Below are positions 25,385 through 33,363 of a DNA stretch of 64,000 nucleotides, one piece after another (positions within the stretch are counted from its first letter, which is position 1; every line of letters starts with the position of its first letter). Where the stretch lies: positions 372,001 through 436,000 of the forward strand of contig JAIBBX010000002.1 in NCBI GenBank assembly GCA_019694475.1. The letters run 5' to 3'. The stretch is from Parachlamydiales bacterium (GTDB lineage: Bacteria > Chlamydiota > Chlamydiia > Chlamydiales > SM23-39). Under the pieces are notes generated by a model. The model saw only the letters and a list, made by a program, of their open reading frames with translations, was not told the DNA's origin and did no database searches. The position numbers and the translations under genes were made by a program.

Positions 25385-26616
25385 TGGATGAGCACCCACA
25401 GGCCAGATTCATTGTCGAAACCTTAGCTAAGGCGGGTTTTATTGCCTATTATGCAGGTGGATGGGTGCGCGATTTGCTCCTCAACCACCCCTCAGACGAT
25501 ATCGACATTGCAACCAATGCCCCTCCAGAGACTATCCAGGCCCTTTTTCCTCACACTGTGCCTGTCGGAATTGCTTTTGGCATCATCCTTGTGATTATCG
25601 ATGGCAGGCAGTATGAGGTGGCCACCTTTAGACAAGATCTCGATTACAAAGATGGGCGCAGACCCAGCCGCATCGAGTTCACAACTGCGGTTGAAGATGC
25701 GAAAAGGCGCGACTTCACGATCAATGGGATGTTTTACGATCCTTTGAAGGATGAAATTTTCGATTATGTACATGGGAAAGCCGATCTCGAGGCAAAAATC
25801 ATCCGCGCTATCGGCAACCCGCATGAAAGGATTAAAGAAGACCGCCTTCGGATGATCCGGGCAGTTCGCCTTGGCTGCCGGTTTGGCTTTCAGATCGAGC
25901 CTGGCACGGAAGCTGCGATCAGAGCGCATGCGAATGAACTCTTTCCCGCTGTGGCGATCGAACGGATTTGGCAGGAATTCACAAAGGGGCACGACTTTGG
26001 AAAGCTGCGGCCGATGCTCATCAAGCTCCACGATTTTGGCATTCTGCAAACGATCTTTCCCGATCTGAAAGGAATCGCTCTTGATGAAATTGAAAGAAGA
26101 TTGCATCCGATCAAAGATTATCCAGCTCATGCGCCGACCATTGCCTCTATCTTGCCCCTTTTCCCTCAATACAACCTCCAAAAACGGCTGGAACTTTGTA
26201 AAAAACTCAAACTTTCCAACATCGACCAGCAATTCGTCGCATTTTTAACACACGCAGGCGAACTCATCCATTTAGAAAGGCCGGTAGAAAGATTTGAATG
26301 GGCTTACTTTTACGCAAACCCCTTCGCCCCTGTTTGTCTGCAGATTTTGAGCACTCACATGGATGAAAGAAAACGGACCGCCTTCTTACAGCGCCATGAA
26401 GAGGAAATGCAAGTGCTCTCTCATTCGATTGAACGAATCAAAGCCCAAAATCCCGTTGTCAAATCCAATGACCTAATCGCTGCAGGCATCAAGCCGGGCG
26501 TTACGATGGGTCTATTACTCAAAGAAGCGGACCGTATTGCAATCAACGAACAACTTTATGAACCAGATCCGATCATTGAACGTTTGAAGGAGCTGTCCAT
26601 ATGGCCAAAATCTTAA
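25384..26616 (+). CDS. CCA tRNA nucleotidyltransferase / poly(A) polymerase family
   Basis: 410 residues. The nucleotidyltransferase active site reads GGWVRDLLLNHPSDDIDIAT (metal-binding D-x-D), then VEVATFR-like YEVATFRQDL, and the EDAKRRDFTINGMFYDP segment. RNA-binding helices follow (EDRLRMIRAVRLGCRFGF). The family adds CCA to tRNA ends or poly(A) to RNA; sequence alone does not settle which. Chlamydia has a homologue called pcnB. The tail is longer than in E. coli Cca and has no HD motif. Confidence 0.88.
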   Translation: MDEHPQARFIVETLAKAGFIAYYAGGWVRDLLLNHPSDDIDIATNAPPETIQALFPHTVPVGIAFGIILVIIDGRQYEVATFRQDLDYKDGRRPSRIEFTTAVEDAKRRDFTINGMFYDPLKDEIFDYVHGKADLEAKIIRAIGNPHERIKEDRLRMIRAVRLGCRFGFQIEPGTEAAIRAHANELFPAVAIERIWQEFTKGHDFGKLRPMLIKLHDFGILQTIFPDLKGIALDEIERRLHPIKDYPAHAPTIASILPLFPQYNLQKRLELCKKLKLSNIDQQFVAFLTHAGELIHLERPVERFEWAYFYANPFAPVCLQILSTHMDERKRTAFLQRHEEEMQVLSHSIERIKAQNPVVKSNDLIAAGIKPGVTMGLLLKEADRIAINEQLYEPDPIIERLKELSIWPKS

Positions 26617-27104
26617 GCCTATTCATTCTATTCGCATCTTTATGCGCTGAAGATCTTCCAATTGTAGACTGTGAGACCTGGGTTGTTTTAGATATCGAGG
26701 GGGCGATTGATCCTGAAGTGGCTCCGGTGGTTCAAAAGTTCCAACATTCGGCTGGCGCCGTCTTCGGCCTCACCGCCCTTCAACCGCCCGTGAACGCTGC
26801 AATATTAAAAGAGCTCGCCCTAATTGGCATCGATTTTACATTCACTGCTCCCGCGCGTCCTAATTTGGAAACGAAAGCGCCAGTTCGATGGGAAGGCGGG
26901 GTGTTATTTATCTCCGATTTCAATAGAAAAGCGGAAGTTTTCCGCAAATGGCTAGAAATGGCGCAATTCCGTCCGAGCAAAATCGTGATCATCGATACAG
27001 GCAATCAACCTAAGGACGAGATCGAAAAGCAAATGTCCCAAATTGAGATCCCCTGCCGAACTTTCCATTTTATTAGGAAGTTCCGTTATACCGATCGTCA
27101 ATGA
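26601..27104 (+). CDS. DUF2608-like (HAD-related) exported protein, short
   Basis: 167 residues with a signal peptide (MAKILSLFILFASLCA). WVVLDIEGAID matches the first HAD aspartate motif, VRWEGGVLFISDF resembles the central DUF2608 strand, and RPSKIVIIDTGNQPKDEI corresponds to the last acidic motif, although the usual D-D is reduced to D-T. DUF2608 is found mainly in Chlamydiae and Legionella, from memory. At this length it is about half the usual size, so it is possibly shortened. It overlaps the end of the CCA-enzyme gene by 16 bp. Confidence 0.55.
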   Translation: MAKILSLFILFASLCAEDLPIVDCETWVVLDIEGAIDPEVAPVVQKFQHSAGAVFGLTALQPPVNAAILKELALIGIDFTFTAPARPNLETKAPVRWEGGVLFISDFNRKAEVFRKWLEMAQFRPSKIVIIDTGNQPKDEIEKQMSQIEIPCRTFHFIRKFRYTDRQ

Positions 27105-27188
27105 AGAATTCTTTTTCGTGCCTGAGTCCGTGCCCGCATGCCTACGCATTTATCATCAAATTTCTATTTCCCAAGAATCTTTTTGCTG
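27103..27188. repeat. GC-rich dispersed repeat, copy A
   Basis: Shares about 82 bp of clear similarity with 32499-32579: TTTTTCGTGCCTGAGTCCG, then a CCC-every-six-bases block, then TTCTATTTCCCAAGAATCTT. It starts at the stop of the DUF2608-like gene and lies upstream of the first TpsA-like gene. The other copy lies at the end of the inverse autotransporter, so the two copies flank that two-gene segment. Confidence 0.65.
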
Positions 27189-27351
27189 TTTAATCTTTAC
27201 CATGCAAAACCTTATCTATTATAGAAAAACTGTCTCTTCTGTCGCAGCCTCAAACGGCATAAAAGCTAAACTTTTTCTGGCCCTAAAATTTTGCAGTAGA
27301 TTTCTCTGAGTGAAAAAATTACTATATACTGCAAAAGAAATTAGGATTTCT

Positions 27352-30261
27352 GTGAGAATTGTTTGGATTCTAAGTATTTCTTCCCTTTTTTCCAATCCCA
27401 CCGGACTTCAGCTGATTTCCGGCCAAGCTTTTATGGACTCAACTAAGCCAGGCCTTTTAGAAATCCAAGTATCTGATATGGGAGTTTTGGAATGGGAGGA
27501 ATTTTCAATCCGACCCGATGAATGCACCCGATTCATCCAACCGTCTTCTCGGTCTACTGTTTTTAATCGCGTTACAGGCTTTAAATGTAGCCGAATCGAA
27601 GGCAATCTCGAGTCGAACGGGAATCTGATTCTCATAAACCATGCCGGGGTTTTGATCAGCAAAACCGCTCAAATCCATTCAGAGTCTTTTTTTGCTTCAG
27701 CTTTTTCTCTTGACTCCCAAGCTTTTGCTAACCGAAAAATAATCAATGAAGGGAAAATCTTCGCCAAATCGGAACTCTATTTAGTTGCAGATACCGTTGA
27801 AAATTTCGGAGAAATCCAAGCATCGCAAATCGAGATATCTAGTTCCAATATTTCGATTCGCGGAATACTCGATGCTCTTGAATCGGCAGGGCATGGAGGG
27901 AAAATATCTCTACTTAGCGATGGGAATATAGAAATTTTCGGATCTCTTTTTGCAAACAGCACCGGAATCGGCGGCGAAATCTTTCTACATTCAGATCAAT
28001 CGACCATTCATCCATCGGGAATATTGTCTGCAGAAGGGAAAGAGCAGGGCGGTCAAATCATCTTAAAGTCTGAACGCATTTGCAATCAATTCGGAGACCT
28101 CATAGCAGAAGGAGGCTTTATTGAAATATCAGGGAAAGATGAAATTCATTTAGGCGGCAACATTCGACCTGGCACCCTGGAAAAGCCGGGAAAACTCCTC
28201 TTGGATCCAACCGATATCGATCTAGGAATAGGGATTACAACTCCTCCTCCTTTTGCTTATCCTCCATCGGACATGTTATTCAATAGACCCGGTCCCTCTG
28301 CCTTCCTTCACATTCCCGATCTTGTTTCTCAATTAGAAAACGGGGTTAGCGTGACAATCCAAACTAGTCCAGGACTAGGGGGAATGGGAAGAATTCGAAT
28401 CCTATCCCCTATTTCATGGAATCAAGGGACTACGCTCTCTCTTGTTGCGGATGAGCAAATTCATGTTTTGGCTGATGTCAGCAACGCCGGAAACGGATCG
28501 CTTAGCCTAACTGCATCAGAAGGAGTACTAGTTCAATCAAGCCCACTTTCGAGCGCCCGCATTCAACTGACATCCGGAAATATTCAGATCAACGCCCTAG
28601 GCCTAAAGCTAGAAAGCATCTCAAATCCGGCCATCATTTCTTCTGCAGAAGGCAATTTGACTGTTGCTCTTACTGGAGATATGAACTTATTCAGCAGTAT
28701 GGATGGCCAAGCCAACGGCACAGCTATTATTTCCGCAAATAACATAATGATTAATACCGCTGGAGCCGTTTCCTTGCAAGGAGGAAACGGGCCAAACAAT
28801 CGAGTGGGAATCCATTCTCTCGGGTTACTCCAAATGAATATAGGAAGCACCTTATCTTTATCGGGAGGAGAAGGCACAGCCTCCGTTGCAGCCCTTTCAG
28901 GAAATGCCGCCGTTGATCTCGATATCGGCATGGGAGTTACCTTAAATGGAAGTCCAGGGGGAGAGGCTTCTATTGAATCAAAATATGGCACTTTAAAGAT
29001 TGATGTAGGGACTAATATGCCTTCAGATCTCGCCTTATCGGGAAATATGCAAGGAGGACGCATTTCAGCTATGGGAGATGCGGCTATTTCTAGCTCCAAC
29101 GATTTGAGCGCAGCTCGAGGAATTTTTTCAAGCCAAGGAGGAATTCTTTCTTTAACCGCTGCTAACGAAGCAAATTTTTCTCAAAACTCGGTTATTTCCT
29201 CACCTTTTGGTATTCAAATCCAAGCAGGGTTAATCCTAATCGACCAATCTCAAATAATGGGGCCAACCAATCTTTTTGCAATCGAATCGGTTGTCTTCCA
29301 AAACAACTCCGAATTAATCGCCCCTAAATCTTTAAATATTCAAGCTAGCTCATTAACTTTCAATCTATCAACAATCAAAGGGATAGGTTCTCAGACTTTC
29401 CAAGTGGGAAATACCACATTCAATGGCTCTACGGTTTTAGATTTTCCGACAGCAACATTCAATGGCGGCTCGCTAACAGCAGATACATCCTCGCTCTATT
29501 TCTCTAATTTGAACCCAACATTATCTGGTAATTTCATAGTTAAAAACGGCACGACAATTCTTGCCGACACCGCTCTCAACGGCAACAGCGCCGCTCTAAC
29601 TGTAAGCGACTCCTCTCTAAATGCGGGTCAACTTTCTCTCGTTTTATCAGGGCCTGCTTCTCTGACAAATTCCTACCTATCCTCAAACAATCTCACCAAT
29701 CTTTCCGGCACATCGTTGACAATGACCGATAGCACCATCGAATCAATCCAATCGACACTCGCCCTTAACTTTTCTGGAAACGGCACATTTACCGATTCAT
29801 CCATCATTTCGAAATCAGACGCTTCTATCTCTTTTGCGGTTCTTATGATGGCCAATTCAACGTTTCAATCTTCTGCCCAAACGATTACCCTCACATCGCC
29901 TTCAACGCTTTCAAATGAATCTCATATTATTGCAAACCGCACACTCACTGTTATGGGGACCTACCTTGACTTATCTTCTTCACACCTAACTGCCATCAAC
30001 ATTAACCTTTCAGTTAGTGATAGATTAAGTCTAAATCTGAATTCCGATGGAAATGCATCAAGACTATTTCAAATCAACAGTGGAATGCTCTGCGAATTAA
30101 ACCTCTCCTCGTTACGGGCAAATCAAATCATTATCTCAAGCCCGAGCCTGCAAGCTATTGATTCTCAAATCACTGCAGACCGTTCTTTTCAACTTGGAGT
30201 TCAAAACTATTCATTAATGAATTCGACCATTTCAGATCCTTATTCATTCCTCCAAAATTAA
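27352..30261 (+). CDS. TpsA-like filamentous haemagglutinin, divergent TPS domain
   Basis: 969 residues from GTG 27352 (MRIVWILSISSLFSNP, a signal peptide); AGGA lies upstream. A GTG at 27310 gives a longer, less likely leader. The N-terminal 130 residues match a haemagglutination-activity (TPS) domain: FSIRPDECTRFIQPSSRSTV, FNRVTG, GNLESNGNLILIN. The hallmark NPNG is replaced by INHAGVLIS. A long beta-helix of short Ser/Asn/Thr/Gly-rich repeats follows, with the KLLLDPTDIDLG segment shared by all three paralogues here. It lacks the conserved C-terminal EQWG-YYP / FYKE block of the other two. No TpsB is adjacent. Probably a surface-exposed adhesin. Confidence 0.8.
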   Translation: MRIVWILSISSLFSNPTGLQLISGQAFMDSTKPGLLEIQVSDMGVLEWEEFSIRPDECTRFIQPSSRSTVFNRVTGFKCSRIEGNLESNGNLILINHAGVLISKTAQIHSESFFASAFSLDSQAFANRKIINEGKIFAKSELYLVADTVENFGEIQASQIEISSSNISIRGILDALESAGHGGKISLLSDGNIEIFGSLFANSTGIGGEIFLHSDQSTIHPSGILSAEGKEQGGQIILKSERICNQFGDLIAEGGFIEISGKDEIHLGGNIRPGTLEKPGKLLLDPTDIDLGIGITTPPPFAYPPSDMLFNRPGPSAFLHIPDLVSQLENGVSVTIQTSPGLGGMGRIRILSPISWNQGTTLSLVADEQIHVLADVSNAGNGSLSLTASEGVLVQSSPLSSARIQLTSGNIQINALGLKLESISNPAIISSAEGNLTVALTGDMNLFSSMDGQANGTAIISANNIMINTAGAVSLQGGNGPNNRVGIHSLGLLQMNIGSTLSLSGGEGTASVAALSGNAAVDLDIGMGVTLNGSPGGEASIESKYGTLKIDVGTNMPSDLALSGNMQGGRISAMGDAAISSSNDLSAARGIFSSQGGILSLTAANEANFSQNSVISSPFGIQIQAGLILIDQSQIMGPTNLFAIESVVFQNNSELIAPKSLNIQASSLTFNLSTIKGIGSQTFQVGNTTFNGSTVLDFPTATFNGGSLTADTSSLYFSNLNPTLSGNFIVKNGTTILADTALNGNSAALTVSDSSLNAGQLSLVLSGPASLTNSYLSSNNLTNLSGTSLTMTDSTIESIQSTLALNFSGNGTFTDSSIISKSDASISFAVLMMANSTFQSSAQTITLTSPSTLSNESHIIANRTLTVMGTYLDLSSSHLTAININLSVSDRLSLNLNSDGNASRLFQINSGMLCELNLSSLRANQIIISSPSLQAIDSQITADRSFQLGVQNYSLMNSTISDPYSFLQN

Positions 30262-30328
30262 CCCTTGACAATTCTTCCTGTTTTCTCCATTTGGGAGCTA
30301 AGAAGCTGTTAATAATCTTGGTCGTGTT

Positions 30329-32476
30329 TTGGGCTATTTGAAAATATTTCCTTTCTTCGTTTTTTTTTCCTCGATGCTTTTGGCTGAGGAAGAAGTTGCT
30401 AAAGGAGACAAAGCTCCGATTATTTCGAACCAGACTGTCTGCATTCCAGAATATAGCATTTGCAATAAGGGTCCTCGACTTTATCGAGTTTATGCCGATT
30501 ATATTTTTGGCCGAGGAGTGGGGTTCAACGAGGGGTATTCAACTCTTGGATTTTTCATGACGCCAGCCTTTAAGGGAGACTGGCTTCCATTTTTAGATAT
30601 CCGGGGGCATCTGTTTAATGATGGAAAATGGGCCGCAAATGGCGGTGCAGGAGTTCGCTACTTTATCGAGCCCCTCCAGATCTTTTTTGGCATGAACGGC
30701 TTTTACGACTATAGACGCTATCAGAAAACGAATTTCAATCAGGCAGGATTTGGGATCGAATTTTTAGGAAATAGGTTTGCCTTTCGATCAAATGGCTACA
30801 TGACATTTGGAAGGGATGAAAAAATCATTGGATATTCCTTTAACAAATTTGAAGGGAATAATGCTTTTTATTATCAGAATGCCTATCTATCTATGTGGGG
30901 GGTCGATGCGGAACTGGAAGCGCGACTTTATTCCTATAAAGAGGCGGAGCTTGAACTAGCCGCGGGTCCTTATTACTACAAGACAAACAGCACTTTTGAC
31001 AAAGATACTGTAGGCGGCCGGATCCGCGCCACGCTTCAATATCGAAACATGCTTTACGCAACAGGCACAACAACTTTCGACCATATTTTTGATTGGCGCT
31101 GGCAGGGGGAAGTGGGAATCAACCTCCCTTTTGGCCCGAAACTAAAGAAAAAAAACTCTTCCGAGAAGACATATTGTTCAATCTGTTCGAATGATGCCGC
31201 ATTGCTGCGCCGCGCATCGGCTCCTGTGCAAAGGCAAGAAATACTCGTTATTTCTAAACAAAAACGAAGCATATTGGCAACAAACCCAGGGACAGGGATG
31301 CCGCTGATTTTTTGGCACGTCAATAATCTGGGCCTAACTTCAGGATCTGGAACTTTCGAATCTCCCTTCTCAACGTTAGCCGCGGGGCAGACAGCTTCAA
31401 ATCCTGGAGATTCGATCATCGTTCATTACGGAAATGGCTCTTCGCTCGGCTATAATGCTGGCATCACTTTGAAGCCAAACCAACATCTGTTAGGGACAGC
31501 GGCGGCATTTCTCATCAATACCCAAAATGGAAATATTATAGTGCCAGCCCTTACTCCCGGCTTCTACCCTTCCATCATCAACCTTGGGGCAAATATCGTA
31601 ACATTATCCGATGGGAATGAGGTGGGAGGTCTAATGCTGACAGGGGGGGCAAACGGGATTTTTGGATCGAATCTTGCAGTCGCACCTTACATTCATGATA
31701 ATCGGATATTCAACACAGGCGTCGCAGCAGCCCCTCAAGAAGGGGGAATCCGTTTAACATGGACAAGCGCAACAACTGTTGCCGGTACGCTTCAAATATC
31801 GAATAATCTCCTCACTTTAGCAACGGGAGCCGTTGCGGCGCAAAATAACGGAATATTCATTGATTTTACAGCTGCTGCAGGAGCCAACCAGCTCGATGTA
31901 TTCATCCAAAACAACCAAATAATTTCGAATAACGTTTCAGGAATACAATTTGATAAAACAGGAGCATCAACACTTCTGCTCACAGGAAATATTGATAACA
32001 ACAACATCACTGGTAATACGAATAACGGGATCCACTTCAACCACTCTGTTGCAGGAGCAACCTCGATGACTTTAAATATGGCCATCACAAATAATAATAT
32101 TAGTGGTAACGCAACAGCTGCCGGCAACGCTGGAATCCTATCTGCGAGTGCTGTAGCTGCTGTGAGCTTTTCTCAAGGAACTCTCAAAATTAAAAATAAC
32201 TATATTGCCAACAACGCAAACTTTGCTATCGACATTCAATTGACAGGCACAAATATGCTTGGAGCAATCGCAAACGGAAATTCCCTTATCAATAACGGGT
32301 CTGGCGCTAGATTCATTACGAACACTGCGACAACCTTATTAGATTTGGAATTGAGAAATAATACGGCAGTTTCCGCTGGCTACGTATTGACCCGGACAGC
32401 GGGTATTTTCCAAGTTCATCTAAGCGATAATACGGGCCCTCTTACTGAAACAGGAACTATTACAGTTCTTCCTTAA
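30329..32476 (+). CDS. Inverse autotransporter (intimin/invasin-type barrel) with beta-helix passenger
   Basis: 715 residues, TTG start, signal peptide (FPFFVFFSSMLLA). Residues about 45-275 fit the inverse-autotransporter beta-barrel: NGGAGVRYFIEPLQIFFGMN, GFYDYRRYQKTNFNQAGFGI, and NRFAFRSNGYMTF, ending in VGINLPFG. A basic linker with a Cys-x2-Cys (CSICS, about 290) follows. The passenger (about 330-715) opens with GTFESPFSTLA and GDSIIVHYGNG, then has right-handed parallel beta-helix rungs (IQNNQIISNNVSGIQF, IDNNNITGNTNNGIHF). Intimin and invasin usually carry Ig-like domains here. No LysM domain is seen. The barrel should sit in the outer membrane and display the C-terminal helix. Confidence 0.8.
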   Translation: MGYLKIFPFFVFFSSMLLAEEEVAKGDKAPIISNQTVCIPEYSICNKGPRLYRVYADYIFGRGVGFNEGYSTLGFFMTPAFKGDWLPFLDIRGHLFNDGKWAANGGAGVRYFIEPLQIFFGMNGFYDYRRYQKTNFNQAGFGIEFLGNRFAFRSNGYMTFGRDEKIIGYSFNKFEGNNAFYYQNAYLSMWGVDAELEARLYSYKEAELELAAGPYYYKTNSTFDKDTVGGRIRATLQYRNMLYATGTTTFDHIFDWRWQGEVGINLPFGPKLKKKNSSEKTYCSICSNDAALLRRASAPVQRQEILVISKQKRSILATNPGTGMPLIFWHVNNLGLTSGSGTFESPFSTLAAGQTASNPGDSIIVHYGNGSSLGYNAGITLKPNQHLLGTAAAFLINTQNGNIIVPALTPGFYPSIINLGANIVTLSDGNEVGGLMLTGGANGIFGSNLAVAPYIHDNRIFNTGVAAAPQEGGIRLTWTSATTVAGTLQISNNLLTLATGAVAAQNNGIFIDFTAAAGANQLDVFIQNNQIISNNVSGIQFDKTGASTLLLTGNIDNNNITGNTNNGIHFNHSVAGATSMTLNMAITNNNISGNATAAGNAGILSASAVAAVSFSQGTLKIKNNYIANNANFAIDIQLTGTNMLGAIANGNSLINNGSGARFITNTATTLLDLELRNNTAVSAGYVLTRTAGIFQVHLSDNTGPLTETGTITVLP

Positions 32477-32498
32477 GCACTTATAACGCGCGTGAAGG

Positions 32499-32579
32499 AC
32501 GAACTCCTTTTCGTGCCCGAGCCCGCGCCCACGTGCGCACCCGACTTCCGATTTCTTTTCCCCAAAATTCTTTTTAATG
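32499..32579. repeat. GC-rich dispersed repeat, copy B
   Basis: Second copy of the 27103-27188 element: CTTTTCGTGCCCGAGCCCGC, then CCC every six bases, then TTTCTTTTCCCCAAAATTCT. It lies 23 bp after the stop of the inverse autotransporter gene. Copy B is the more GC-rich and regular of the two. Confidence 0.65.
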
Positions 32580-32619
32580 CGGTAATTTTCTATTTCCCAT
32601 CCTGTTATTTTTTATCGAA

Positions 32620-33339
32620 TCATTCTGACTGGTGAAGATAGCCCCATCTTTGCAGGGAAGGATAGAATTTTCGATAGTTGTCGTCCTGGATCCAGGGGCA
32701 GATCGTTCCTTCGAACTGAGCAGGAGCTGCCTTGTAAAGCCCTTTCGCCATATCGCCTTGAACAGTCATACAGAAATGATCGTCAAAGAAAGGGAGCGGA
32801 GAGGCAAACTCTTCTAGCAAATCAAATACAGTCCCGACCGTCTGGTCCACGACAATGATGATATTGGGAACTGTTTGCGGCTCCTTATAGAAAATCGTGA
32901 ATGGAGAGCCCGCAAAGCTTTGAGGATAATAAAACCCCCACTGTTCTGTTTGCGTATTGACATTCACAGGACCAGGAGAAAAAGATGCACCGTTAATCAG
33001 ACCCAAGATGCTGTTTTGGCTGCGGCGGGCTGTAAAGATTTGAACGATTGGGGCTGGCGCGCCAGAATTGATCACTGCGGTTGGATCCATTAAAAAGGCT
33101 CCCGGGCCGATAAGCGGAGCCGAGGGGAACGCGTCATCCACAACCAAAATGATCGAGCTTAACGAAGTAAATATTGGCTCTATGGAAGCATGAGGCCCAA
33201 GGGTAATATTTTGATTCGCTTTCACAAAAATAGTCCCTGGAGCTCCGAATCCTGCCGCTAGCTGTCCATAATCCGTGATCGTTGCACTTCCCCCCAAATC
33301 GATATTGAGATTTCTTCCTGCGCCAATCACTGCCGTCAA
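32620..33339 (-). pseudogene. C-terminal part of a TpsA protein, cut off by an in-frame stop
   Basis: 240 codons in exactly the same frame as the TpsA ORF upstream (33364-35313), separated from it only by a TAA at 33364-33366 and eight sense codons. It is homologous to the C-terminus of the intact TpsA at 50167: QNSILGLING, EQWGFYYPQ and FTIFYKEP match QNSILGSING, EQWGIYYPD and YTLFYKEG. It therefore belongs to one ancestral gene of about 897 codons. Without readthrough it is not expressed as part of the adhesin. Confidence 0.8.
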
Positions 33340-33363
33340 AGGAGCAGGCGCCGGAAAACTATT

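Noticed and set aside
25492..26232. A 246-codon open frame on the minus strand
   Set aside because: It lies entirely opposite the CCA-enzyme gene, which has clear motifs; the antisense frame has none.
30265..30270. TTGACA as a -35 box for the inverse autotransporter gene
   Set aside because: No acceptable -10 hexamer lies 16-18 bases downstream.
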